Source of the DNA: Accumulibacter sp.
GTDB lineage: Bacteria > Pseudomonadota > Gammaproteobacteria > Burkholderiales > Rhodocyclaceae
Assembly: GCA_024235715.1 (NCBI GenBank)
Contig: JACKLW010000014.1
Coordinates: forward strand, 62,001-126,000
Length of the DNA stretch: 64,000 bases
Reading direction: 5' to 3'
Of this stretch, positions 7,544-16,316 are shown one piece after another. Below the pieces are notes generated by a model. The model did not search any database. It was not told the origin of the DNA and saw only the letters and a list, made by a program, of their open reading frames with translations. Position numbers and translations under genes: made by a program. The first letter of the stretch is position 1; each line of letters starts with the position of its first letter.

Positions 7544-9652
7544 TCAGGGCATTTCGAGTCGGCTCAGGGCGCTTTCGGCGGCGGCGTCGAAGAGGGCAAT
7601 TCGCGAAACAAGCTGCGCGACGCCCGCGCCCAGCTGCTGGTCGAGTGTCGTGGCCGGCATGGCGACGGCGTAGCTCCAGGCCGGGTTGAAGAGCACGACC
7701 GTTCCGGAAGACGGGCTTTGCCAGCAGCAGAGTCCGCACAGCGTTTCCTTGTCCGTTGCCCGGAAACGCAGCCAGTCGCCGACCTGCCAGTCGGCCGGCG
7801 AGCGCCGCCGGGGCGGCGCAGGCCGAATCGGCACGCCCAGGTGGTGCACGCGCAATCCGTCACGTTTCAGGATGCGCGGCCCGGTGTCGGCTTCCGCCGT
7901 GTTGCGGGGGGCCGCCTGGCACGGATCGCCGGGAGTGGTAGCAGGGGGCGTCGTGGCAATCGGAGCCTGGGCACGCAGCGCGGCGGTCTGCAGGTCGAAC
8001 AGGCGGTTCAGGAAAGGACTGCGCTCGGCGCCGGTGACGCCGATCTCGTCCAGACCGGCACCGATCCGCCTGAGCAACGACGATGCCATCGCGGCGAGGC
8101 GCTGGCGCTCTTCCGCACTGTCCTTGGGCCGCACACTCCAGATGAGCTCGGCCGCCGTTGTGCTGTCCTGTTGCCAGCGCGTGCCGTCGGTACCGCCGGC
8201 CAGTGCCGCCGAGAGCATCACTTGCGACCAGTATTTCTCGATGAACGAGGCAATTTCCGGCGCCGGCATTGCGGCCAGTGTCGTGCGCAGCCAGCTGTTG
8301 ACGAGGTGTTCGGCGTGCTGTTCCTTCTCGTATTCGACGACCAGCAGCACATGCCCGGCGGTGGCCCGCCGGACCGCCTGGTCGCGTTCGCCGATCAGAG
8401 CGTCGAGTTCGGCGAGATACGGCTCGAGTGAGGCACCCTTCCTGTCCAGCGTCGCGCGTACGGCAGTAGTCACACTGCCGATCCGCTTGCAGACCGGATC
8501 TTCCCAGCCCGTCGTCCGCGGCAGGCCGATGGCCGCCCGCGCCAGGCGGTTGATCAGTTGGCGCGCCGGATGCATGCTGTCGGCGAACAGCGTCGGGTCG
8601 GTGATCGCCAGCTTGAGCAGCGGAATGTGCAGTCGGGCGATGGCCGCCTTGATCGTGTCGGGAAGGTCCGGGGAGTCGAAGATGGACTCGAAGATCAGAC
8701 CCATGGTGTCCAGGGTGATCGCTTCCGGCTTGCCCAGTGGCAGGTCGAGATCCCCTGATTTCACTGCACACAGTGGCAGCGGCGGCACTGCCCGACCCTG
8801 CACAGCATGGCCGCCGCTCGCTGTGGACTGCGTTTCAAGCGCGGTCAGGCGATCCAGCAAGTGCTTGAGCATGACCATCGCCGCCGCATCGACGGTCGGA
8901 TTCGCTGCTTGTGCGTCGCCGTGGGCGAAAGATTGCCCGGCTGGTATCGTCTGATCGGTGCCGCGCTGCTGGCGCATCGCCTGCTGCAGCGTCGATAGCG
9001 GGTTGGCGGGCGTCCGGCCGCCATCACCGCGCCGCTCGCCGTCGCGGCCTGCGGTGACGGCGGCGGGGACGCCCTGCGCCGACGCCGGTTCGACCCCCCG
9101 GCCCGCCAGCAAAGCGTCGATTTCCCGGTACAGCGTCGGCAGCTGCTGGAGTAGCGGTTTTTCGATGCGGTCGAGCAGCGCGAGCGTTTGTTCGAGGCTG
9201 CCGCCGCTCTCCCTGCAGATCGCCCACAGGCCGTGACAAATCGCATCCGGGCCGACCGGATTGCCGGCAGCCTTCATCTTCGGGCGTCCGAGCAAGGTCA
9301 TGTAGCGCAACTGGCTGCGTCCGAGATCGCGCCCGGCGGCGTCTCGCAGGTGGCTGCCGATATCGCTGATGCGGATGTCGATTTCGAGGTCGTCGTCCCC
9401 CATCAGGGTCAATCGCGACGCCGTCAGCTCCCCGGTTTCATCGAAGTCCTCACGCGGCCGGGCCGAAGCCAGCTGATCGTAGGCCTCGCCAAGCGCGCGG
9501 CCGAATGCCGCGAGCAGCGATGGCCTGGCGACTCCTGACTTGCCGATGATTTCGCCCAACTGCCGCTGAAAAAGCGCGCGACCGGCGCGCAGAAGCTCGA
9601 AACGATCGTCGTTTCCTGGTGCTGGCGGCAGCGGCTGGCGATGGTCAGGCAT
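7544..9652 (-). CDS. DUF1631 family protein
   Basis: A 702-aa protein with the pattern of the DUF1631 family found in many proteobacteria. Recognisable parts are the N-terminal FELLRAGRALFQRQL segment, TLMGDDDLEIDIRISDIG, the LEQTLALLDRIEKPLLQQLP helix, the central block around GLIFESIFDSPDLPDTIKA, and a C-terminal region with LVSRIALFDAAAESAL. No membrane segments or catalytic motif are visible; it looks cytoplasmic and mainly helical, with a Pro/Ala-rich linker before its last ~150 residues. The molecular function is not known to me. It is divergent from tas and reads toward rhlE across a 161-bp gap. Confidence 0.8.
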   Translation of the reverse strand: MPDHRQPLPPAPGNDDRFELLRAGRALFQRQLGEIIGKSGVARPSLLAAFGRALGEAYDQLASARPREDFDETGELTASRLTLMGDDDLEIDIRISDIGSHLRDAAGRDLGRSQLRYMTLLGRPKMKAAGNPVGPDAICHGLWAICRESGGSLEQTLALLDRIEKPLLQQLPTLYREIDALLAGRGVEPASAQGVPAAVTAGRDGERRGDGGRTPANPLSTLQQAMRQQRGTDQTIPAGQSFAHGDAQAANPTVDAAAMVMLKHLLDRLTALETQSTASGGHAVQGRAVPPLPLCAVKSGDLDLPLGKPEAITLDTMGLIFESIFDSPDLPDTIKAAIARLHIPLLKLAITDPTLFADSMHPARQLINRLARAAIGLPRTTGWEDPVCKRIGSVTTAVRATLDRKGASLEPYLAELDALIGERDQAVRRATAGHVLLVVEYEKEQHAEHLVNSWLRTTLAAMPAPEIASFIEKYWSQVMLSAALAGGTDGTRWQQDSTTAAELIWSVRPKDSAEERQRLAAMASSLLRRIGAGLDEIGVTGAERSPFLNRLFDLQTAALRAQAPIATTPPATTPGDPCQAAPRNTAEADTGPRILKRDGLRVHHLGVPIRPAPPRRRSPADWQVGDWLRFRATDKETLCGLCCWQSPSSGTVVLFNPAWSYAVAMPATTLDQQLGAGVAQLVSRIALFDAAAESALSRLEMP

Positions 9653-9843
9653 GGTTGCAGGCCGGCTGGGACAAGTTGGCGGTCTTGATTGGTGTATCGT
9701 ATGTGGCGAGCAGATCTACCGGAAGGGCGTGCACTTGATGACGGCATTATAGACGAGGATGGTCTGCGTCCGGCACTGGCCGCTCCTTGCCGGGGCGCTC
9801 TCCCGAGGGGCGGCGTCGTTGGTGGAACGCAAGCGGAGGATGC
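9653..9843. other. Divergent intergenic region between DUF1631 gene and tas
   Basis: This 191-bp gap must hold the promoters for both genes. On the minus strand a perfect TATAAT hexamer is at 9746-9751, about 95 bases before the DUF1631 start, but its -35 region is poor. On the plus strand GGAGGA (9836-9841) is the tas ribosome-binding site. I see no operator or clear plus-strand promoter. Confidence 0.3.
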
Positions 9844-10881
9844 ATGAAAAGACGGCAGTTGGGCAGCAGCACTCTGGAGGTGTCCGAGATCTGTCTCGGG
9901 ACGATGACTTTCGGGCAGCAGAACAGCGAGTCCGAAGCGCACGCACAACTCGACCACGCTTTCGCCGGTGGCGTCAATTTCATCGACACTGCCGAAATGT
10001 ATCCCGTGCCACCGCGGGCGGCTACCTGTGGCAGGACCGAAGAAATGGTCGGCAACTGGCTTGCCGGGCAGTCGCGCGACAAGGTGATTGTCGCCACCAA
10101 GGCCGCCGGGCCGGCTCGCGGCCTGAAGTGGATTCGTGGCGGGGACCTGGCCTTCGATCTGTCCAGACTTCGTGCCGGACTTGAAGGTTCTCTGCGGCGT
10201 TTGCGCACGGACCATGTCGATCTCTACCAACTGCACTGGCCGGCACGCAACCAGCCGATGTTCGGCCAGTGGCAGTTCGATCCCGCCAGGGAATGCCCGT
10301 CGACGCCGATCCTGGAAACCTTGCAGGCGCTGGCGACGCTGGTGCGCGAGGGCAAGATCCGTTACTTCGGTCTGTCCAACGAGCATCCCTGGGGGGTGAT
10401 GGAGTTCGTCCGCCTGGCGCGCGAACATGATTTGCCGCGCCCGGTATCGCTGCAGAACGCCTACAGTCTGCTCAACCGTGTCTACGAGAACGGCCTGGCC
10501 GAAGTCTGCTACCGCGAAAACATCGGCCTGCTGCCGTATTCGCCGCTCGCTTTCGGCACGCTTTCCGGAAAATACCTGGCGGACGCCAACGCGCCCGGCC
10601 GCATTACGGCGTTCGCTGGCTTCGGCCAGCGCTACACCAAGACAAATGTTGCGCCCGCGGTTGCCGCCTACGCCGACCTCGCCCGTCGGCACGGGCTGAC
10701 CCCCAGCCAGCTGGCGCTGGCCTTCGTCTACTCGCGCTGGTTCGCGGCCAGCACGATCATCGGTGCGACGAGTACTGCGCAGCTTGCCGAAAACCTCGCT
10801 GCGCTGGCCGTGCAACTGCCATCTTCAGTACTGGCCGAGATCGACGACATTCACTTGCGCTACACCAATCCAGCGCCCTGA
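9844..10881 (+). CDS. tas: NADP(H)-dependent aldo/keto reductase Tas
   Basis: Cytoplasmic aldo/keto reductase of the Tas group, 345 aa. The catalytic tetrad is complete: Asp and Tyr in NFIDTAEMYP, Lys in VIVATKAAGP and His in VDLYQLHWP. The N-terminus (LGSSTLEVSEICLGTMTFG) and the C-terminus (DIHLRYTNPAP) resemble what I recall of E. coli Tas almost throughout. The ATG at 9844 is chosen over the upstream in-frame GTG-type starts because a good GGAGGA ribosome-binding site precedes it by two bases and because the family begins at this point. The gene stands alone, convergent with a lipoprotein gene 18 bp downstream. The physiological substrate is unknown. Confidence 0.9.
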   Translation: MKRRQLGSSTLEVSEICLGTMTFGQQNSESEAHAQLDHAFAGGVNFIDTAEMYPVPPRAATCGRTEEMVGNWLAGQSRDKVIVATKAAGPARGLKWIRGGDLAFDLSRLRAGLEGSLRRLRTDHVDLYQLHWPARNQPMFGQWQFDPARECPSTPILETLQALATLVREGKIRYFGLSNEHPWGVMEFVRLAREHDLPRPVSLQNAYSLLNRVYENGLAEVCYRENIGLLPYSPLAFGTLSGKYLADANAPGRITAFAGFGQRYTKTNVAPAVAAYADLARRHGLTPSQLALAFVYSRWFAASTIIGATSTAQLAENLAALAVQLPSSVLAEIDDIHLRYTNPAP

Positions 10882-10899
10882 GTCGCCGGCAGGATGTCG

Positions 10900-11325
10900 T
10901 CAATGCGAGCGCGCGGACGACCTGTCGGTAGCTGCCTCGGCATTGGACCCGGCGCTCGTTTCGCTGTCGGCTTCCGCTGCTGGAGGCGGTCTTCTTTTCC
11001 GGCTGCCCGGCGGCTGCGGGGGTGGCAGCTGCGGCTCGACGGTTTCCAGCTTGTTCTCGCGCATGTAGCTGTCCATGTCACGCCAGCCCCCGTAGATTGC
11101 GGCCTTGGGCAGCCAGGAATAGATCGAATAGCAGTCCTCGATGGCGCGCCCGGACTGCCGGCAGCCGCCGCCGACCGCCTGTCCTTCGGCTTCGAGTCGG
11201 GCCGCCTTGGCAGCGGGCTCCTCGAGTCCCAGTTTCTGCTGGATCATGTCGCAGCCGCCCAGGCTGAAAAGCAGCGAGCCGGCGATCAGGAGCGTGCGCA
11301 GCGGACTGCAGGGGTGATCGAACAC
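10900..11325 (-). CDS. Small putative lipoprotein (141 aa)
   Basis: I do not recognise a family. The N-terminus is a classical lipoprotein signal: a short basic region, a hydrophobic stretch (LLIAGSLLFSL) and the lipobox LGGC with the acylated cysteine at about residue 25. Asp follows the Cys, which in Enterobacteria would favour inner-membrane retention. The mature part has a conserved-looking middle with two further cysteines (GGGCRQSGRAIEDC, perhaps a disulfide) and an aromatic segment (YSWLPKAAIYGGWRDMDSYM). The C-terminus is a disordered Pro/Ser/Ala-rich tail. It is monocistronic as far as can be seen. Confidence 0.75.
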   Translation of the reverse strand: MFDHPCSPLRTLLIAGSLLFSLGGCDMIQQKLGLEEPAAKAARLEAEGQAVGGGCRQSGRAIEDCYSIYSWLPKAAIYGGWRDMDSYMRENKLETVEPQLPPPQPPGSRKRRPPPAAEADSETSAGSNAEAATDRSSARSH

Positions 11326-11374
11326 TGCGATCCCTGAAGAGTGGGTTGACGATGGTCCATTTTACCCATAAACA

Positions 11375-11392
11375 CGGCAGGTGTTCCTGCCG
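11375..11392 (-). terminator. Short inverted repeat, possible weak terminator
   Basis: A perfect 7-bp stem (CGGCAGG / CCTGCCG) with a TGTT loop lies between the small ORF at 11497-11763 and the lipoprotein gene. On the minus strand it is followed by the moderately T-rich TGTTTAT, so it could attenuate read-through from the permease operon. It could equally be an operator for the lipoprotein gene. Confidence 0.3.
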
Positions 11393-11496
11393 GCAACGCG
11401 TGCGCGCCGATTGCCGGCCTGTGTTCGCCCCGCGCCCGCCCATCGTTGCGGTATCGGTGCAGGCGTCGCGGGGATGGCCTCAGAATCTTGAAGCGG

Positions 11497-11763
11497 TCAG
11501 GAGGCGGTCTCGTCTCCGGCGCTCGAGTGCGAGAGGAGTCGGGCGATCCGTGCCAGTCGTTGCGCACCGGGATCACCGGCAAAGGGGTTGAGGACCGCCT
11601 CCAGCTCTTCCATCTTCAGCGCGTCCCGCCTCATGCGCAGTTCCCGATGGATCGCGGCCAGTTGCCTGGCGGCCGGAAATGCCGTCTCGGCGGTAACCCC
11701 GGGACTGCTCGCCGCCGCAGGCAAACATTCCGCCTTTCGCCACGCGCAGCGGGCTAGCGCCAC
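11497..11763 (-). CDS. Possible small protein coupled to the SLC13 permease (88 aa)
   Basis: The frame begins with GTG at 11763, overlapping the last codons of the permease gene (stop at 11756-11754), an arrangement typical of translational coupling. The predicted protein is helical and charged, with a block around RELRMRRDALKMEELEAVL and RLARIARLLS; no family is recognised. An internal ATG at the MRRDALKMEEL region would give a shorter version. Because high-GC DNA produces chance frames, this is only a moderate call, supported mainly by the overlap and the coherent amphipathic pattern. Confidence 0.4.
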   Translation of the reverse strand: MALARCAWRKAECLPAAASSPGVTAETAFPAARQLAAIHRELRMRRDALKMEELEAVLNPFAGDPGAQRLARIARLLSHSSAGDETAS

Positions 11764-13586
11764 GGGAAAAGCAGCGGCACGGCGAGCAAGGTCAGCGCCA
11801 TGGCCAGTAGCTGCAGGGGGACGCCGAGCTTCACGAAGTCATTGAAGCGGTAGCCGCCAGGCCCGAGCACCAGCGTGTTCACCGGCGAGGCCATGGGCGT
11901 CGAGAAAGCGGTGGAAGCGGCGAGGGCAACGGCCATCAGGAAGGGGTAGGGCGAGAGCTGCATGCTGCTGGCCGCGCCCATGGCGACCGGCGCGACCAGA
12001 ACCGCCGTCGCGGTGTTGGAGATGAACTGGCTGAAAACCGACGTCAGAAGGAACAGACCGGCGAGCAGCGCCAGCGGTCCCAGTTCGCCGAGGCTATCCA
12101 CCAGGCCGGTGACGATCAGCGCCAGCGCACCCGTCTTGTCGAGGGCCGTGGCCATCGGCAGCATGCCGGCAATCAGAATGATGCTTTGCCAGTTGATCGA
12201 CCTGTATGCTTCTTCCATCGACACGCAACGCGCCAGGACCATCGCCAGCGCGGCGAGCAGCACTGCCGTCACCGACGGCACGACGTTGAAGGTCATCAGC
12301 GCCAGCATACCGGCGACAATGGCCAGCGCCCAGGGCGCGCGTTGCCGGTGCGGCGCCACTTCATCCATCTCGCGAGGAAGGGTGAGCACCGAGAAGTCGC
12401 CTTGCTCGGCCTGCAGCAGATCGATCTGCCGCCAGCCGCCGCCAACCAGCAGCGAGTCGCCGAAGTCCAGGCGCGTGGCCAGGAAATCGCCTTTCATCGG
12501 CTTGCCCATGCGCAGGATGCCGAGCACCGAAAGACCGAAGCGTTCGCGGAAATGCGCCTCCCTGATGGTCTGGCCGACAAGCTGCGAGCGCGGGGTCAGC
12601 AGGACTTCTGCGAGACCGAGTTCCCGGGCAATGATCTGCCTTTGCTGTGCCTCGGCGCTCAGGCGCTGCAGGCCCTCCACCGACCGCAGCAACTCGCCCA
12701 GCTGTTGCTCCGTCCCGACCAGGTAGAGAATGTCGCCGGTACGGTACTCAGTGTTGACCAGCGCCGGCCTGACCGTCGCATCGCCTCGCGATGGCCGCCT
12801 GACGGCGACAACGATGACCCCGAAGCGGCTGCGCAGCAGCGCCTGCCCGAGTGTCTGACCAATCAGCGGCGAGCCGGATTCGATGCGCAACCGGAAGAGC
12901 TGGTCCTTGACGGCGTAAGCGCTGATCAGATCGTCGAGAGAAAGGCGGTCCCGGGAATGCCCCCCTGGGTCGCCCTCCTTTGGGAGGAGGAAGCGCCCGA
13001 GCAGGACGATGAAGATGATCGTGGCGACGAGAATCAGCAGACCGAGCGGCGTGAAGCTGAAGAAGTTGAAGGCCTGCATGCCTGCCCGGGAAAGCTGGTT
13101 GCTGACCACCAGGTTCGGCGGCGTGCCGATCAGGGTCAGCATGCCGCCGAGCGAACCGGCGAAGGCCATCGGCATCAGCAGGCGAGTGGCCGGCACCCCG
13201 GCCTTGGCGCTCAGGTTCAGTGCGACCGGGATGAATACGGCAACCGCGCCGGTGTTGCTCATGAATGCGGAGAGGCCGGCAACGACGAGCATCAACAACA
13301 CCAGCAGGCGGGTTTCGCTGCTGCCGGCGACGCCAAGCAGCCAGTTGCCGATCGCAAAGGCGACGCCCGTTCGGAACAGGCCCTCGCCGATGACGAACAA
13401 TCCGGCGATCAACACCACCAGCGGATCGCCGAATCCGGCAAGCGCCTCCTTTGGCGTCAGCAGCCCGCTCAGCATCAAGGCCAGTACCGCCAGGATGGCG
13501 ACGATGTCCATCCGCAGCCGGTCGCTGACGAAGAGCAGTATCGTCGCCAGCAGCAGGCCAAAAACCAGCAGGATCTCGCCGTTCAT
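11754..13586 (-). CDS. SLC13/DASS-type anion permease with two TrkA-C (RCK_C) domains
   Basis: Inner-membrane transporter of 610 aa. The N-terminal block (about residues 1-190) has several hydrophobic helices including MNGEILLVFGLLLATILLF and the SNTGAVAVFIPVAL motif; IGTPPNLVVSNQL follows, a sodium/anion-symporter signature. The centre (about 210-380) has two TrkA-C-like domains, each with a G-x-T/hydrophobic pattern (SPLIGQTLGQALLRSRFGV and SQLVGQTIREAHFRERFGL). The C-terminal half repeats the membrane fold with SQFISNTATAVLVAPVA. This architecture is common in bacterial sulfate/dicarboxylate-type permeases of unknown substrate. The ATG at 13586 directly precedes the first helix; the upstream frame to 13754 is not protein-like. 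Confidence 0.88.
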   Translation of the reverse strand: MNGEILLVFGLLLATILLFVSDRLRMDIVAILAVLALMLSGLLTPKEALAGFGDPLVVLIAGLFVIGEGLFRTGVAFAIGNWLLGVAGSSETRLLVLLMLVVAGLSAFMSNTGAVAVFIPVALNLSAKAGVPATRLLMPMAFAGSLGGMLTLIGTPPNLVVSNQLSRAGMQAFNFFSFTPLGLLILVATIIFIVLLGRFLLPKEGDPGGHSRDRLSLDDLISAYAVKDQLFRLRIESGSPLIGQTLGQALLRSRFGVIVVAVRRPSRGDATVRPALVNTEYRTGDILYLVGTEQQLGELLRSVEGLQRLSAEAQQRQIIARELGLAEVLLTPRSQLVGQTIREAHFRERFGLSVLGILRMGKPMKGDFLATRLDFGDSLLVGGGWRQIDLLQAEQGDFSVLTLPREMDEVAPHRQRAPWALAIVAGMLALMTFNVVPSVTAVLLAALAMVLARCVSMEEAYRSINWQSIILIAGMLPMATALDKTGALALIVTGLVDSLGELGPLALLAGLFLLTSVFSQFISNTATAVLVAPVAMGAASSMQLSPYPFLMAVALAASTAFSTPMASPVNTLVLGPGGYRFNDFVKLGVPLQLLAMALTLLAVPLLFPWR

Positions 13587-13905
13587 GGATGAACTGTCCA
13601 GTGGTTTGACGATTCCCGGACGAAGACTTTGCCCTGCGAACGGCGACAAAGGAAGAGCGACCGAGGGCGAGGGCGAAGGCGGGAAAGCGGCATGGCTTGC
13701 GGGCGGCAATCGGCACGCCGCACCAGGACGATGGAGAAGTCTCGATATTACCACCGCCGGCGGAAGGGCTCCCTGCGCAACTCGGCCCGCGCGGGCGAGC
13801 GGCCACCGGTCGGCTCGTGCCAGTCATGCGGCGCCGTCCGGGCGACGGGGAATCGCCGCTATTGGCAGCTTTCGGCCGGAAACGCCCCGCTCGGCCGGTC
13901 GACGC

Positions 13906-14334
13906 TCAATGCGTAGCGCGTTCGATGATCTGGTGAACCTCACGCTCCAGGCCGTCGGAGGGGATTACCACCACCTGTTTTCCGCCGACCTCGGTCGAGA
14001 AGCGTGGTATCGCACTGGCCTGCTCGTAGGCCTGCCCCAGTTCGCCGATCATCTTTCCGACCGCGACCTGCGAGAGCTTGTGGTCTTCCGCCAGTTCCTT
14101 GAGGCCGCTCACCTTGCCATCATGGATCCAGGCGATGCCGAAGCGTTTTGGTGGCTTGCCGAGAAAGACAAAGGCCTGGTTCTCAGCCGGCACCACTTCC
14201 AGGGGATCGGAAACGCGATGCGCCAACTCCTCGAGCGGAGCTTTCACCTCATCGAGCCAGGCTCTTGCCTCGTTGCCCTCCGGGAGCGGCGGGTAGTCCT
14301 TCTTGCTGCCAAACAGCTTGTCGAGCATTCCCAT
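13906..14334 (-). CDS. Conserved-type hypothetical protein (142 aa)
   Basis: I do not recognise the family. It is soluble, starts MGMLDKLFGSKKDYPPLPEG, and contains GKPPKRFGIAWIHDGKV followed by a helical block and a short strand-rich end (KQVVVIPSDGL). The start is firmly set: an AAGGAGG Shine-Dalgarno is 7-8 bases before the ATG at 14334, and the longer frame to 14754 has no protein character. A candidate promoter lies about 100 bp upstream. No operon partner is close: the downstream gene on this strand begins 320 bp away. Confidence 0.75.
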   Translation of the reverse strand: MGMLDKLFGSKKDYPPLPEGNEARAWLDEVKAPLEELAHRVSDPLEVVPAENQAFVFLGKPPKRFGIAWIHDGKVSGLKELAEDHKLSQVAVGKMIGELGQAYEQASAIPRFSTEVGGKQVVVIPSDGLEREVHQIIERATH

Positions 14335-14647
14335 GATGTCCTCCTTTTCCGGATTGGAAGTCTGCCTGTTGACTGCCTCCAGCGGGTCGAGCGAAACGTC
14401 AGCAGGCCCTTTAACCCTAGTCGCCGATCGGACAATTTTCAAATATCGAGGAAACAAGTGCGTGCGGGATCGCTCGAGGGAAGAAAGAAAGGCGGCCAGG
14501 CTCCTTCCCTTGATCGGCACTCGACCAGACCGCTGGCGCAGGCCAGGCCATGTCGCGCCGGGTGTGCCAGGTGCCGGGATGCAGGCCGGCATCCGCGCTG
14601 CACCCCTGGTCCCTCCCGGTGTGCGAGCCGCCGAGCTTTCCGGACAG
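14335..14647. other. Intergenic region between the 142-aa gene and the PLD-FHA gene
   Basis: This 313-bp stretch holds the Shine-Dalgarno and a candidate promoter of the 142-aa gene (14414-14442, minus). Nothing else stands out: no gene-like frame, no clear terminator for the PLD-FHA gene, and no repeat. Confidence 0.4.
14414..14442 (-). promoter_or_regulatory. Candidate sigma70 promoter for the 142-aa gene
   Basis: On the minus strand TTGAAA (14437-14442) is followed after exactly 17 bases by TAGGGT (14414-14419). The -35 matches consensus at five of six bases; the -10 is weak. The patch is visibly AT-richer than its surroundings. Confidence 0.35.
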
Positions 14648-15886
14648 CTAAAGCTCGAGCAGGCGAAATTCCTCGCTTTCCGCAAACCTGAGCACATCGC
14701 CAGGGCGAAGCCATTTCTTGCCCGTGATCCGCTGACCGTTGACGCTGGTGCCATTGCCGCTGTGCAGGTCGGTCAGGGTGCAGATGCCCCCGTCGAGCAC
14801 CATGCATGCGTGATACCGGCTGACCAGGGGGTCCCTGATGACCACATCGTTCTCCTCGGCACGTCCGATCGTCGTCATCCCGTCGTTGATGGCGTGGCGC
14901 CGCAGTGCATTGCTGCGGGAGATTAGGACGAAGTCCGGCGAGGGTGATTCGGCCGACTCCTGGCCGGATGGCGGAAACGCCTGCAACACCTGCGTTGTGA
15001 CGTTGTCGGAGCGGGGCGCTGCCCTGCGTTCCCAGTCGCTCTCGAAGACCGCATTCAGGCGCTGCAGGATATCGGGATCGTGAACCGTGATCGACAGTTC
15101 ACGGCGGCGATCGAGACTCACGGTGCGCAGGTTCATGCTGCCGATGACGGCCGTGTCACCGTCGATGATCGTGCACTTGGCGTGCATCCGGTAGCGCGCC
15201 ACGGCCCGGAAGGCAATCTCTGCCGGCAAGCTGCAGCCGTGAGCTTCGTCGCCGAGGACGCGAACCAGGAGACCGCTGCGCGCCTTGTTCAGGAGCAGGG
15301 CGACAATGGACGGATCCTTCAGCTTGGCGTCGGCAATCTGAATCGATCTCGTCGCGCCTTCAAGCAGGCTGGTCATCTTCTGCCGGCTGTTGAAGGGGCT
15401 GACCAGCACCGGCGAGTCAGGGTCGGCGGCGAACGGCTGGTCGTGCCAGTCGGCGTCGAACAGACGGTTGATTTCGCCGGTGATGGCGGGGCTGAAGATC
15501 TCGATGCCGAAGTCGCGCGCATAGTGCAGGTTTTCGCGTGTCGGGTTGAAGGTGAAAACGAAGGCCTCCTTGTCGTCCACGGTCATCATCTTGTAGTGGT
15601 AACGCGCGCGCCTGCTGTCGCCAGGGGGTTCCCGGGTCGCGATTCCCGCCTCGGTGGCTTCCTTGAGCAGCTTGCGGTTCCGCTCCTGCCAGCCACGCGC
15701 GCTGCTGGAGATCAGCACGCGAATGTGTACCCCGCGCTGGCCGGCCTCGATGAGTGCCCGCTGGATGATCGGATCGTCCATGCGGAAGACGGTCAGGTTG
15801 ATCGTGTGGTCGGCATGGTCGATCGCCCGAACGATCGGGAAGAAGCTGTCGCCGGGTTGTACGATGAGCGAAATCTTCTGGTACAT
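14648..15886 (-). CDS. Phospholipase D-like protein with C-terminal FHA domain
   Basis: Predicted 412-aa protein fusing two domains. Residues about 1-310 form a phospholipase D superfamily core with two HKD-type motifs: HYKMMTVD, followed by FNPTREN, and HAKCTIID, followed by GSMNL. Both His-x-Lys-x4-Asp sets are intact, so phosphodiesterase or phosphatidyl-transfer activity is plausible. Residues about 330-412 are an FHA phosphothreonine-recognition domain with IGRAEENDVVI, SRYHA and GNGTSVNG. I chose the ATG at 15886 because the PLD fold starts at once; the frame remains open to 16120 without protein character. No signal peptide is seen. The FHA domain suggests regulation by Ser/Thr phosphorylation; the PP2C at 5067-5876 is the only related signalling gene here. 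Confidence 0.82.
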   Translation of the reverse strand: MYQKISLIVQPGDSFFPIVRAIDHADHTINLTVFRMDDPIIQRALIEAGQRGVHIRVLISSSARGWQERNRKLLKEATEAGIATREPPGDSRRARYHYKMMTVDDKEAFVFTFNPTRENLHYARDFGIEIFSPAITGEINRLFDADWHDQPFAADPDSPVLVSPFNSRQKMTSLLEGATRSIQIADAKLKDPSIVALLLNKARSGLLVRVLGDEAHGCSLPAEIAFRAVARYRMHAKCTIIDGDTAVIGSMNLRTVSLDRRRELSITVHDPDILQRLNAVFESDWERRAAPRSDNVTTQVLQAFPPSGQESAESPSPDFVLISRSNALRRHAINDGMTTIGRAEENDVVIRDPLVSRYHACMVLDGGICTLTDLHSGNGTSVNGQRITGKKWLRPGDVLRFAESEEFRLLEL

Positions 15887-16316
15887 CGCGAGGATCCGGT
15901 TGTCGACGCCGGCCAGCGCCGTCCCCGAGCCGACCCGCAGGCAGCATCGAGCGAGCGAGCGCGGGCGTCGGCCGGTGACGACGTCGTGGCAGGGGATTGC
16001 GCGTGACGCGGCGAAGCGTCGACGGCGGTGTTCTGTAAGGCCGATTCTAATGCATTCGTGCCTCGTATCGGCGCCCGGCCCAGGGGCACGAGCGCGGTCA
16101 CGATGAGATGGCGATGGCAACCACGAAGATCGAGCACGAGCATGCCCTTCCGCGGGCCCGCTGCCCGGCGAGGACGGGGTCCCGTGAGCAGGGCACTGCG
16201 AGGATTCCGCCAGCTATCGTCAGGAACAATGACAATCCGTCGGCGCTACCTTAACATCCGGTCTCGGGCCCGCTCCGAGGCCGTCGGGAAAAACCATCAA
16301 ACACATCACTTCCATC
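15887..16316. other. Divergent intergenic region upstream of PLD-FHA and L,D-transpeptidase genes
   Basis: About 430 bp between divergent genes. The plus side contains a candidate promoter (16229-16257) for the transpeptidase. The minus-strand frame of the PLD-FHA gene stays open to 16120, but composition and amino-acid content (Arg/Ala-rich) argue against coding. No repeat or RNA structure was recognised. Confidence 0.4.
16229..16257 (+). promoter_or_regulatory. Candidate sigma70 promoter for the L,D-transpeptidase gene
   Basis: ATGACA (16229-16234, one mismatch to the -35 consensus) is separated by 17 bases from TAACAT (16252-16257, four of six matches to the -10). It would start transcription near 16264, about 50 bases before the ATG at 16317. 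Confidence 0.45.

Noticed and set aside
7383-7739. N-terminal extension of RhlE from the open frame up to 7739
   Set aside because: Pro/Arg/Ala-rich random composition; the helicase Q-motif begins right after the ATG at 7382.
12186-13592. Plus-strand frame of 468 codons opposite the SLC13 gene
   Set aside because: Gln/Arg-rich mirror of the permease helices, no own start or fold.
15887-16120. N-terminal extension of the PLD-FHA protein
   Set aside because: Lacks protein character and the PLD fold starts at the chosen ATG.
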